Positions 33,585 through 44,150 of a stretch of 64,000 bases of DNA are shown piece by piece. Location: assembly GCA_036250195.1 (NCBI GenBank), contig JAVHZZ010000003.1:329702194-329766193 (forward strand), given 5' to 3'. Both the position numbers and the translations under genes were made by a program. This stretch comes from Mixophyes australis (lineage: Eukaryota; Chordata; Amphibia; Anura; Limnodynastidae). Positions within the stretch are counted from its first letter, which is position 1, and each line of letters starts with the position of its first letter. The notes under the pieces were generated by a model. The model was not told the origin of the DNA and searched no databases. It saw only the letters and a list, made by a program, of their open reading frames with translations.

Positions 33585-35165
33585 TTCTGGACTGCGTAGA
33601 GGAGTGGGTCACCACAATATATATTAAAAACCCTGAACTTTTATGATTCGCACCAATAAATGTACCTGGACTGCGTAGAGGAGTGGGTCACCACAATATA
33701 TATTAAAAACCCTGAACTTGTATGATTCGCACCAATAAATGTACCTGGACTGCGTAGAGGAGTGGGTCACCACAATATATATTAAAAACCCTGAACTTTT
33801 ATGAATCGCACCAATAAATGTACCTGGACTGCGTAGAGGAGTGGGTCACCACAATATCTTAAAAACCCTGAACTTTTATGATTCGCACCAATAATTGTAC
33901 CTGGACTGCGTAGAGGAGTGGGTCACCACAATATATTAAAAACCCTGAACTTTTATGATTCGCACCAATAATTGTACCTGGACTGCGTAGAGGAGTGGGT
34001 CACCACAATATCTTAAAAACCCTGAACTTTTATGATTCGCACCAATAATTGTACCTGGACTGCGTAGAGGAGTGGGTCACCACAATATCTTAAAAACCCT
34101 GAACTTTTATGATTCGCACCAATAATTGTACCTGGACTGCATAGAGGAGTGGGTCACCACAATATATTAAAAACCCTGAACTTTTATGATTCGCACCAAT
34201 AATTGTACCTGGACTGCGTAGAGGAGTGGGTCACCACAATATATTAAAAACCCTGAACTTTTATGATTCGCACCAATAATTGTACCTGGACTGCGTAGAG
34301 GAGTGGGTCACCACAATATCTTAAAAACCCTGAACTTTTATGATTCGCACCAATAATTGTACCTGGACTGCGTAGAGGAGTGGGTCACCACAATATCTTA
34401 AAAACCCTGAACTTTTATGATTCGCACCAATAATTGTACCTGGACTGCGTAGAGGAGTGGGTCACCACAATATATTAAAAACCCTGAACTTTTATGATTC
34501 GCACCAATAATTGTACCTGGACTGCGTAGAGGAGTGGGTCACCACAATATATTAAAAACCCTGAACTTTTATGATTCGCACCAATAATTGTACCTGGACT
34601 GCGTAGAGGAGTGGGTCACCACAATATCTTAAAAACCCTGAACTTTTATGATTCGCACCAATAATTGTACCTGGACTGCGTAGAGGAGTGGGTCACCACA
34701 ATATCTTAAAAACCCTGAACTTTTATGATTCGCACCAATAATTGTACCTGGACTGCGTAGAGGAGTGGGTCACCACAATATCTTAAAAACCCTGAACTTT
34801 TATGATTCGCACCAATAATTGTACCTGGACTGCGTAGAGGAGTGGGTCACCACAATATCTTAAAAACCCTGAACTTTTATGATTCGCACCAATAATTGTA
34901 ACTGGACTGCGTAGAGGAGTGGGTCACCACAATATCTTAAAAACCCTGAACTTTTATGATTCGCACCAATAATTGTACCTGGACTGCGTAGAGGAGTGGG
35001 TCACCACAATATCTTAAAAACCCTGAACTTTTATGATTCGCACCAATAATTGTACCTGGACTGCGTAGAGGAGTGGGTCACCACAATATCTTAAAAACCC
35101 TGAACTTTTATGATTCGCACCAATAATTGTACCTGGACTGCGTAGAGGAGTGGGCACTGGGCACC
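33585..35165. repeat. 77-bp satellite-like array inside the hAT element
   Basis: About 20 copies of ctggactgcgtagaggagtg + ggtcaccacaatatctt + aaaaaccctgaacttttatg + a linker. The first three units are about 80 bp because of an extra ATAT. The units are nearly identical, so amplification is recent. The array lies 3' of the transposase gene. Confidence 0.96.
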
Positions 35166-35800
35166 ACAATAAAATATATAAAAAACCTTCAACAGATCTG
35201 CATTACACTACACATACGGCTGCTCCTCCATCCTCTCCATCATATACATGTTGGAGTTTTAGCGTGTGACAACCTCTTGTTTTTGATAATGTCAGTGCAT
35301 TTTGAATATTTTTCAATTTGCCCCACACCACTGAATGTACTTTATCTATGATACGCAATACGCATCTATCTATCTTGACTGCGTAGTGTGGTGGCCCCGG
35401 TACACAATTTGGTACCGAGGCCACAATATAATTAAAAAACCCTCCACGTGTCTGAATTCCACCAAACAAGTATCTGGACTGCATAGTGGGGTGGCCCCGG
35501 TACCCAATTTGATACCGGGGCCACAATACCTCCTCCAAACATGGTACAGACAATTCGTCATTGAGATCCCAGACAGACAGGGTCAAAGTGTTATTGTTTG
35601 ACTTTGTAAACCCAAAAAAATGTCCCTGTTGCACATAGTCGTGCAATGGACAGTTACTTTTTTATTGAAAGACTCAAGCTTTCAAGTGTAGTGTTTATAA
35701 AATATAAACAACAATACAGTAGTTTTAGAGCACGTCAATACCTCTTGTTTTAAATTATGACACGGCATTTTACTTTTGGTTTAATTTCTTGTATTTTTTT
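35166..35800. repeat. Decayed internal duplications of transposase coding sequence
   Basis: gctgctcctccatcctctcc followed by gttggag and acctcttgttt (35218-35285) matches the coding region at 37096-37165. ggccccggtacccaatttga and ccggggccacaatacctcc (about 35493-35530, with a second copy at 35393-35430) match 37775-37798. A third acctcttgttt copy lies near 35740. These are non-coding and rearranged. Confidence 0.65.
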
Positions 35801-35936
35801 AAATTTGGTTTTACTTTTTGAACATGGCAAAGGACTGTTGATTGGTCATATAATGCCAAAAAAAAAGGTCCAAGATGGAATTGTCCTTGGGCCCTCACAC
35901 CCACCCTTATGTTGTTGAAATAGGACATGCACACTT

Positions 35937-36002
35937 TAACAAACCAATCATTTCAGCGACAGGGCCTACCAAACAACTTTGGCTGAAATGATTGGTTTGT
36001 TT
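35937..36002. repeat. 20-bp inverted repeat just 3' of the hAT transposase
   Basis: aacaaaccaatcatttcagc and its complement gctgaaatgattggtttgtt, separated by about 25 bases. It could form a strong hairpin in the transposase transcript, located within the 3' UTR. Confidence 0.85.
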
Positions 36003-36056
36003 GGGCCCCCACATCAAAAAAGCTATTCATCTCTCCCTGTACAGACTAAACAGGCT

Positions 36057-39000
36057 CTACTGAGGCAAGATGTCGTCCTCATCCTCAACCTCTGATTCCT
36101 CTCCCCCTACAGTGTGTACTTCCTCCTCATCACACATTATCAATTCGTCCCCGCTGGACTCCACAACCACAGGTCCCTCTGTACTATCTGGAGGGCAGTG
36201 CTGTACTTCATTGAGGAATTGATTATTCATTTTTATAAACATCATTTTTTCAACGTTATGAGGAAGCAACCTCCTTCGCCGCTCACTGACCAGGTTCCCC
36301 GCTGCACTAAAAACTCTTTCCGAGTACACACTGGAGGGGGGACAACTCAGGTAAAATAGAGCCAGTTTGTACAGGGGCTTCCAAACTGCCTTTTTTTCCT
36401 GCCAGTAACAATATGGACTGTCTGACATGTCTACTTGGATGGTGTCAGCAAAGTAATCATCCACAATTTTTTCTATTGTGACAGCATCCAATGCAGCGAC
36501 AGTAGACATGTCTGCAATGGTTGGCAGGTACTTCAGTCCGGACCAGATGTTATCAGCATCCCCGCCAGCGCCTCTTTTGGGAAAACTGAGCTTTTTCCTC
36601 GCAGCCATAGATGTGGAAGAAAATGAGGGTGGAGCTGTTGGCATGTCACGGTCCTCTTCAGAGGACAATCTCCTGACCAGCAGGTCTTTGCACCGCTGTA
36701 GACTTGTGTCCGCCGGAAACAGAGACACAACATACGCTTTAAACCGAGGATCGAGCACGGTGCCCAGAATGTATTCCTCTGACTTTAAAAGAGTGACCAC
36801 CCTCGGATCCTGGCAAAGCGTACGAAGGGCTACATCCACAAGAGCTACATGCTTGGTGTAATCGCAATGGCTTACCAGCTCCTCCCTCACTTTCTCCAGC
36901 TGCTTCTGCAACAGCCTGATCAGGGGAATGACCTGACTCAAGCTGGCAGTGTCGGAACTGACTTCTCGTGTGGCAAGTTCAAATGGCTGCAGAACCTTGC
37001 ACAACACGGAAATCAGTCTCCACTGCGCTTGACTGAGGCGCATCCCCACTCCTTTGCCTATGTCGTAGGTGGCTGTGTAGGCCTGAATGGCCTTTTGCTG
37101 CTCCTCCATCCTCTGCAGCATATAGAGGGTGGAGTTCCAGCGCGTTACAACCTCTTGTTTGAGGTGATGGCAGGGCAGGTTCATGCTTTTTTGATGTGCC
37201 TCTAGTCTGCGGTAGGCACTGGCTGAATGCCGAAAGTGTCCAGCAATTTTGCGCGCCACCGCAAGCATCTCCTGCACACCCCTGTCACTCTTGAGGTAAT
37301 GCTGCATCACCAAATTAATGGTGTGGGCAAAACATGGGACGTGCTGGAAATTGCCCATATTTAATGCCCGCACAATGTTACTGGCATTGTCTGACACCAC
37401 AAATCCCCATGAGAGTCTAAGTGGGGTAAGCCACTGGGAGATAATTTCCCTCATTTTCTCTAATATGTTATCAGCGTTGTGCCTCTTATTAAAGCCTGTA
37501 ATGCACAATGTTGCCTGCCTTTGCATGAGCAGCCATTTTGTAGATGCTGCTACTGATGCAGCTGTTGCTGTTGCTGCGGAAGGGGATGCATCTACCCAGT
37601 GGGCTGTCACAGTCATATAGTCCTTCGTTTGCCCAGAACCACTTGTCCACATGTCCGTGGTTAAGTGGACAGTGGGTACAACCGCATTTTTAAGAGCACT
37701 GAGGACACTTGATCGTACTTCTCTGTACATTTTTGGTATCGCCTGCCTAGTGAAGTGGAATCTCGAGGGGATTTGGTACCGGGGACACAATACCTCCATC
37801 AACCCTCTAAATCCCACTCCACTGATGGCGGACACCGGGCGCACGTCTAACACCAACATTGCAGTTACAGCCGCAGTTATACGCTTTGCAATAGGGTGAC
37901 TACTATCGTATTTGGTGGTCATGGCAAACGACTGTTGGACGGTCAATTGTTTTGTGAAAGACTTAGCGGTCTTACGACTTCCCCTCTGGGAAGATGACCG
38001 ACTAACAGCAGCAACAGCAGCAGTGGCAGTAGTAGGCGTACCGCTGCAGGATTCCTCGGATGAATCCCGTATTGAGGAGGACTCAGTCTGGCTGCTGACT
38101 TGGGCTGCAGGACTGAATCTGATGGAGATTGTGGAGGAAGTTGAGGAGGAGGGTGTTGCTGGTGTGTATCCAACTGGACCACGGGATTTAGGTGTCCCTG
38201 TACCGATGAGGGTCCTAGCCCCAGTTCCTGAACTAACCACTGAACTATGAAGGTTATTCAGGTGACGTATAAGGGAGGATGTTCCTAGGTGGGCAAGATC
38301 CTTACCCCTGCTTATTTGAGCTTTACATAAGCTACATATGGCCATACATTGGTTGTCTGGATTTGGATAAAAATAACTCCAGACCGAAGAGGTGCATTTT
38401 TTGGTCTTCTGACCAGGCATGACGATAGGCTTTTTCATCCCATGGACATCAGCTGTTTCCCCCCCTGGTGCCTCATTTACAATAACCACATCACCATCCT
38501 CATCATCAAGTTCCTCCACAGCGCCAGCTACATCATCAATAGCCTCCTCCCGAGCCACCTCTTCCCGTACAGTGATGAGAAGGTCAGGCTTGACAACCAC
38601 CAACACCCTTGGACTCGCCTTGGGGATTTGTGATAATTTCTCTTTAGAAGGCAGAGTTGTTTGCTGTTTTGTTGCTGACAGCATAACTCTCTTCAATTTT
38701 TTGTAGGGGGGGGGAGGAGGAGGAGGGCTAAGATCCGTGGGTGAAGCTGAACCACTAGTCATGAACACGGGCCAGGGCCTAAGCCGTTCCTTGCCACTCC
38801 GTGTCGTAAATGGCATATTGGCAACTTTACGTTTCTCCTCAGATGATTTAAAGTTTCTCTTTTTGCTACTTTTTCTTAACTTGGGCTTTTTGGATTTTAC
38901 ATGCCCGGTACTACGAGATTGGGCATCGGGCTTGGAAGACGACGTTGATGGCATTTCATCGTCTATGTCATGACTAGTGGCAGCAGCTTCAGCATTAGGA

Positions 39001-39065
39001 GGAAGTGGGTCTTGATCTTTCCCTACTTTATCCTCCAAATTTTTGCTCTCCATTATATGTAGCAC
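36057..39065 (-). CDS. hAT-family transposase with BED zinc finger
   Basis: 1002 residues, uninterrupted. A Ser/Lys-rich basic N-terminus (about 45-85) is likely a nuclear-localisation region, followed by an acidic stretch (180-200). The BED-type finger spans about 225-275 (CSLC, then HLNNLH). The RNase-H-like catalytic core holds the expected first Asp in TTDMWTS (about 469-475), the second Asp in VVSDNASN (about 557-564) and the CFAH motif (about 578). The C-terminal dimerisation region has SSVYSERVFSAAG with the catalytic Glu and a following RRRRLLPHNVEKMMFIK stretch. It would cut and rejoin the element's ends in the nucleus. Two Met codons compete for the start (residues 1 and 5). It is longer than many hATs because of the low-complexity N-terminal third. 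Host domestication is possible in principle, but the surrounding ends and target duplication show it is a transposon gene. Confidence 0.96.
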   Translation of the reverse strand: MLHIMESKNLEDKVGKDQDPLPPNAEAAATSHDIDDEMPSTSSSKPDAQSRSTGHVKSKKPKLRKSSKKRNFKSSEEKRKVANMPFTTRSGKERLRPWPVFMTSGSASPTDLSPPPPPPPYKKLKRVMLSATKQQTTLPSKEKLSQIPKASPRVLVVVKPDLLITVREEVAREEAIDDVAGAVEELDDEDGDVVIVNEAPGGETADVHGMKKPIVMPGQKTKKCTSSVWSYFYPNPDNQCMAICSLCKAQISRGKDLAHLGTSSLIRHLNNLHSSVVSSGTGARTLIGTGTPKSRGPVGYTPATPSSSTSSTISIRFSPAAQVSSQTESSSIRDSSEESCSGTPTTATAAVAAVSRSSSQRGSRKTAKSFTKQLTVQQSFAMTTKYDSSHPIAKRITAAVTAMLVLDVRPVSAISGVGFRGLMEVLCPRYQIPSRFHFTRQAIPKMYREVRSSVLSALKNAVVPTVHLTTDMWTSGSGQTKDYMTVTAHWVDASPSAATATAASVAASTKWLLMQRQATLCITGFNKRHNADNILEKMREIISQWLTPLRLSWGFVVSDNASNIVRALNMGNFQHVPCFAHTINLVMQHYLKSDRGVQEMLAVARKIAGHFRHSASAYRRLEAHQKSMNLPCHHLKQEVVTRWNSTLYMLQRMEEQQKAIQAYTATYDIGKGVGMRLSQAQWRLISVLCKVLQPFELATREVSSDTASLSQVIPLIRLLQKQLEKVREELVSHCDYTKHVALVDVALRTLCQDPRVVTLLKSEEYILGTVLDPRFKAYVVSLFPADTSLQRCKDLLVRRLSSEEDRDMPTAPPSFSSTSMAARKKLSFPKRGAGGDADNIWSGLKYLPTIADMSTVAALDAVTIEKIVDDYFADTIQVDMSDSPYCYWQEKKAVWKPLYKLALFYLSCPPSSVYSERVFSAAGNLVSERRRRLLPHNVEKMMFIKMNNQFLNEVQHCPPDSTEGPVVVESSGDELIMCDEEEVHTVGGEESEVEDEDDILPQ

Positions 39066-39070
39066 AAGAT

Positions 39071-39990
39071 ACTGCAGAATGTGTGAACTTGGTAATATTG
39101 CAGTACCAATGGACTTATACTGCTGGATTGGTTTTGCAAATTTGGTTATAATTATTATATATTTTTTTTTTTTTTAATTTTTTACTTTTTTTTTATTTTT
39201 AAAAAACTTGGGAATAGTGGGGAAATAACTATGCCCTTAGAAGCACAGAGCACAGGACACAGCACCACTGGACTGAACAGGACACGGCACAGGACCCAGC
39301 AGCACTACGGAACTCAGCAGGACAGAGCACAGGACACAGCACCACTGGACTGATACTGCAGAATGTGTGAACTTGGTAATATTGCAGTACCAATGGACTT
39401 ATACTGCTGGATTGGTTTTGCAAATTTGGTTATAATTATTATATATTTTTTTTTAAAAAAATTTTTTTTATTTTTTTTTACTTTTTTTTTATTTTTTAAA
39501 AACTTGGGAATAATGGGGAAATAACTATGCCCTTAGAAGCACAGAGCACAGGACACAGCACCACTGGACTGAACAGGACACGGCACAGGACCCAGCAGCA
39601 CTACGGAACTCAGCAGGACAGAGCACAGGACACAGCACCACTGGACTGATACTGCAGAATGTGTAAACTTTGTAATATTGCAGTACCACTGGACTTTTAC
39701 TGCTGAATGTGTGAACTTGGTAATATTGCAGTACCAATGGGCTTATACTGCAGGATTGGTTGTGCAAATTTTGTGGTAATTAAAAAAAATTAAAGTAGTT
39801 TTTGGTATTTTTTAAAAAAACTTTTTTTTATTTTTTTAAACACAGGGGAATATTGGGGAAATAACTATGCCCTTAGAAGCACAGAGCACAGGACACAGCA
39901 CCACTGGACTGAACAGGACACAGCACAGGACCCAGCAGCACCACTGACCTCAGAAGGACAGAGCACAGCACACAGCACCACTGGACTGAT
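39071..39990. repeat. Three ~285-340-bp tandem repeats upstream of the transposase
   Basis: actgcagaatgtgtgaactt begins near 39071, 39355 and 39651, with a fourth start at 39991. Each unit contains agcaccactggactgaacag and an A/T homopolymer stretch. They lie between the transposase start and the right end, so they are the likely promoter region. Confidence 0.92.
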
Positions 39991-39994
39991 ACTG

Positions 39995-40115
39995 CAGAAC
40001 ACAGCACAGCACAGCACAGCACAGCACAGCACAGCACTAAACAGCACAGAACTAAACAGCACAGAACTAAACAGCACAGAACTATACAGCACAGAACTAA
40101 ACAGCACAGAGGACC
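39995..40115. repeat. Short tandem repeat, acagcacagaactaa-type
   Basis: (cagca)n, then five or so copies of a 15-base acagcacagaactaa unit. Confidence 0.9.
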
Positions 40116-40353
40116 ACCTAACACACCCTCCCTCTACCCTGATCAATGCCCGAGTGAAGATGGCGGCGACTAGCGGGGAATTTATAGGATCCGAGTATCG
40201 CGAGATCCGACAACGGGATTATGAGTCAGAGCCTCAGTTTCACTTTTGAATTTGGTGCCAATACCCGGATCTGTCTCGGATCCGACTCGGATCCGCAACG
40301 TTCGGGTGGGCTCGGATTTCATAAATCCGAGTGCGCTCATCCCTATATAGAAG

Positions 40354-40639
40354 TGTATCTAGTTTTTTACGACAGTGCTAGTAAGTCACCTTGCAGAGCT
40401 TACCTTTCAGTATAGGTGGCATTGTTTAATTTGTCTTCCCACAGTTCCTTTATCTCCTTCCAAAAGTTGCCCGTTTTATTGAGCTATAATTCTCTGACAG
40501 TTTGGGGTTTCTTAGTGGCAAGGGGTGTGTTTGACAAAAAGTGGGATCGAGGACAGATACACAGGTAGCAGACATAATACTCTTGCTTATAGCAACAAAA
40601 GGGATAAAACAATGTCTAACGGATGCATTGTGTTGTGCT
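40354..40639. other. No feature seen
   Basis: Short unremarkable flank after the hAT target duplication. Confidence 0.5.
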
Positions 40640-41425
40640 AGGCACTCTTTACAGTCTTTACAGCATCAGGCCCCCTGTGTTCTTGCAACTTACTAAAGAT
40701 GTCACTGATACTACCCCTCATATAATTGCATTCATATTGAAACACTTTTGATATTAAAAGCAAGAAATATATTTTTTATTTTTTATGGGAGTGCTGCTCC
40801 AAGTCAAAGAACACCCTGTTTTTTGGCTGTTTACTAAAGATGTCACTGATACTGCCCTTTACACAATTGTATTCAGATTGAAACACTAGGGATTTAAAAA
40901 GCAAAAAATATATGTTTATTTGAGGTGTGCTGCTCCGAGTCAAAGAACACCCTGTTTTTTGGCTGCCTAGTAAAGATGTCACTGATACTGCCCCTCGGGC
41001 AATTGCATTCAGACTGAACCACTTGGGATTTTTAAAAAAATAAATGTATTTGTTTTTTGGGGTGTGCTCCTCAGAGTCATGCAGCACCCTGCTTTTTCTC
41101 TACTAAATAGTTCTGATGTCCACACTAAATACTATAATATACTATTACAACAACCAGTAGCCACTGCTTGTCTACGCTTCACTCTCTGACACCCAATTGA
41201 TGAGCACACAATTCCAACAGACTGATCTCTAAATAATCTGCAGTAAAATCACAGCTCTCTCCAACCCTCTACAAGTGATTTTCTTAGCACAGAAAGCAAG
41301 CAAACCTCCTGCCCACATGATATCACTTCTAAAATGGCAGATGAGAACAGGTGGTAGGGCTATATATAGAATATATTAATCCAAAACTTGCAAGATCTGA
41401 CCATTGTGAATATTAGTTCAGCCCA
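40640..41425. mobile_element. Non-autonomous element with ~138-bp internal repeats, copy 2
   Basis: aagatgtcactgatactgcc at 40696, 40837 and 40973, with caccctgttttttggctg between, then the same unique part as 31110-31998 (cactctctgacaccca, aaaatggcagatgagaacag). Its ends are degraded. Confidence 0.65.
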
Positions 41426-42020
41426 CAAAATGACTACATGGAATTAGTGTATTAATTTTTATTTTCATATATACTTAACCATTGGATGCCCCTTCTTTTT
41501 TATTCATAGACTTATTTTTCACCTGCAGAAGCAAAAGGTGTATGTATAATAACAAATAATACTCTGTCTTATAGAGAAGCAAGATTTTATTGCTTATATA
41601 AAGAAGCCCACGTCACCAGTAGGAGCAGGGTCACTTGGTGTTATTTAAGATTGTGTTCCAGGATCACAGCACGATCGTTCCTCATCATTGGGAGGGAGGT
41701 CCAATCGAGTACCATCTGCAGGTGAAAATGGCACAGGAATTCTATAAACACTCGCCTTACCAGTATGAAGAGTCCTACAAAAATAAAGTCACAAATATAA
41801 ATTTCATACTTCATCACATTTAGACATCTAACTGATATTTATTGTGTACTTATTGTCTTCACGGTGTAAGCAGCGAGATTGCAGCATAACGATGGAGTCT
41901 ATCACCTTGTCAATGTGGTTAAGGTGATGGATTACTATTCCTTTGTGTTTCTATTTGTACTATACCATGCAACATCCATTATTTTATTAGATATTAACGT
42001 CTCGTCTGGTAATAAGCATG
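41426..42020. other. No gene recognised
   Basis: Holds a 62-codon plus-strand frame (41635-41823; contains MAQEFYKHSPYQYEES) with near-normal composition. I recognise no family and see no clear splice signals. Confidence 0.35.
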
Positions 42021-42028
42021 GTCCTAAT

Positions 42029-42143
42029 CGGTGTTGAAGAGGAAGCATAGAAGGGGCGGTATGGGAAATGTAATCGGAATGTAAGTGAATGGAATTTGAT
42101 CATTTTATGCATACCACCGTATACACCCCCACTTCCACCACTG
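42029..42143. mobile_element. hAT-type MITE, 115 bp
   Basis: Flanked by identical GTCCTAAT (42021-42028 and 42144-42151). Same family as 22557-22691; the left end is mutated (CGGTGTTGAAG). Confidence 0.85.
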
Positions 42144-42151
42144 GTCCTAAT

Positions 42152-43040
42152 GATATATTTATATATCCATTATTATCTCAACATGTACATTGTTATGGTG
42201 AAACTATAGCTATTACAACCCAAACATCTACTGAGAGGTTCAGTAGGGTGTATAATCTTACTAATGAAGCAGCGTTGGGCTCTGGCCTGATAAGAAAGGG
42301 GTCCTTTCAATGTTTTGATAATGTTCAGAAATCTGTAGCTGCACATCTGAAAGTGACATTTGCTTTGCCCTACCTTAGGATAAACAAGCTGTCATACATG
42401 GCTGGATCATTAGTCCTGTCATCCTGACCCGCTGCTGGAGACATGGGTTCCCCAAATTATGAAGGAGGGGGGCGGTGGAAAAAGGAATACTTTCTCACCT
42501 GCAAAAATTTAAATAAATGGACAAATTATCTATCATTAAGTCTATTATTCCTGGTATTCTGATTAAGAAAGTTGTAAACATCATTGTTATATTTCAATAT
42601 TCAATCATGTTGAAATAATTTAAGAAAAATAAAAAACACTTTCCAGCATTTAATACTGACTTCCATGGGTTTTCACAGGCAAAATAACATGTGCTGGGTC
42701 CAGGTGAGTAGTGCATTTGGGCTCATGAGCCAGGGGGCACAAGCCCCTTGACTCATGAGTAATGTTGGGGGGGTCGCTCTTAATGGAATGTCAGTGGAAG
42801 TGCGTGGGCTATTAATTTAATGGTGAGAGTGAGGATAAATTAGTTGATATACATTAGCTGACCTATTGGTTAAATTACACACCATCAGCCTGTAAAAAGG
42901 AAAGTTAAATCCTGCATATCAGAAATCTGTACCATGACTTTATTTTCTATTACAACATCGCATAGTTAAATACTCACCCACCCATAGTAATTTGAATGGC
43001 CCTATCGCTCTGTATAATTTGTATAGAGTTTTGGACTCAT
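42152..43040. other. No gene recognised
   Basis: A 112-codon plus-strand frame (42089-42427) starts inside the MITE and has no recognised domain. The rest is AT-rich. Confidence 0.4.
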
Positions 43041-43350
43041 GCTTCCCAGTGTATTGTTTTCAGCTGGTGGTGCACTAGGCAATGTGTATTTGTCCCTATC
43101 TCTCCCACTATCTCTGCCTTCCAACTCCTTAAAATGTGGGACATGAGTCTAGATATCTTGCCTGCAGAGAACGATATTTGGTCAGGTCCTGCAAATGGAG
43201 CAATATCATCAATAGGAACATGCACATCCAGTCCTCTCATATTTCCATACACTTGTTTAATCTACAGCAGATTGACTCAACAGCAGGAATACCTCAGAGG
43301 GACATCTCTTTTTATCTATAGATTTTGAAATTAAAAAATACATTCACATG

Positions 43351-43640
43351 AGATTCTCCAGGAGAAAACCCATTATCCAAAATATACATTCAGTGCTTCA
43401 CACTGCAGATATTTCACCTGGTCCTTCTATTCATGAGGAAAGTTGTTCTGATAACTTTTTATAGATTGTGCAGGTGATAGAATATTTCCCTGTTCTGAAT
43501 GTGGTAAATGTTTTAGACATCAGTCAATCTTTCTTAGACATCCGAGAACACAAACAGTTGAAAATCCATTTTAATGCTTTGAGCATGGGACATTTACACT
43601 TAAATCAAATCTTGTGGTATATTTCTGTGACCTAGTCCTT
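43351..43640 (+). pseudogene. C2H2 zinc-finger gene remnant (amphibian type)
   Basis: The reading frame from 43371 gives a spacer like IIQNIHSVLHTADISPGPS, then HEESCSDN, typical of the region before the fingers in frog multi-finger proteins. After a stop come GDRIFPCSECGKCF and a helix in which the final zinc-binding His is replaced by Gln (RHPRTQT). A mutated linker (TVENPF) follows, then a stop and a degenerate second finger (LKSNLV). Clearly non-functional. Confidence 0.82.
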
Positions 43641-43914
43641 TTATAATGACAGACTATTGCCCAAATTCTACAAGGAAAATAATTGGGCCTTTTGTAAGGA
43701 CATGGACATAACGTCAAGGGGAAGAAGAGATATTTGACTAAAGCAAAAGACTTTACAGAAACAGGATGTACTATCCATGTCTCTTTAATACATTCATATA
43801 TAAATGATTCATCTTTCATCCAAATCTTCCTCCTGATGGACACAACAGGTAAAATGTCCTATGTGACGCCAGACTGCTTACTCGGCGATATGTCCATTAC
43901 ATGTTGACATCTCA

Positions 43915-44150
43915 CCCTGTCCTTTTTCTCTTTTCAATTCTTTTCCTCCTCCCCCTTCCTCCTCCTCCGCCTCCTGCTCCTCTTCTCCTACCACATCCTC
44001 TCTTTCCTTTGCTTCCTCCTCTCTTTCTTCATCCTCTCATTCTTCCTCCTTTCCTTCTTACTCCTCCTCTTCTTTCCTCTCTTTCTTCTTCCTTTCCTTC
44101 CTCCTCATCCTTCTTTTCTTCTTCCTCATCATCTTCTTCAATAGTGTCAG
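43915..44150. repeat. Polypyrimidine tract (TCC/TTC-rich)
   Basis: About 235 bp almost purely C and T on this strand; partial counterpart at 52780-52920. It could adopt triplex structure. Confidence 0.9.

Larger units (their letters stand above)
33272..40345 (-). mobile_element. Complete autonomous hAT transposon, 7.07 kb
   Basis: Ends TAGGGATGTGC at the left and GCGCTCATCCCTA at the right are short inverted repeats. TATAGAAG flanks both sides (33264-33271 and 40346-40353), a perfect 8-bp hAT target duplication. Reading leftwards from the right end it carries tandem repeats of about 300 bp, the intact transposase, a hairpin, decayed copies of transposase sequence, and the 77-bp array. CpG-bearing subterminal repeats (cggatccgag types) lie at both ends and could be transposase binding sites. 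Everything needed for movement appears present. Confidence 0.92.

Noticed and set aside
33585..35165. CRISPR array
   Set aside because: Units are contiguous 77-bp copies without unique spacers, inside a eukaryotic transposon.
37912..38706. Plus-strand frames within the hAT transposase
   Set aside because: Antisense shadows of the intact minus-strand transposase gene.
42089..42427. 112-codon frame as a host exon
   Set aside because: It starts inside a hAT MITE, has no recognised domain and no clear splice sites.
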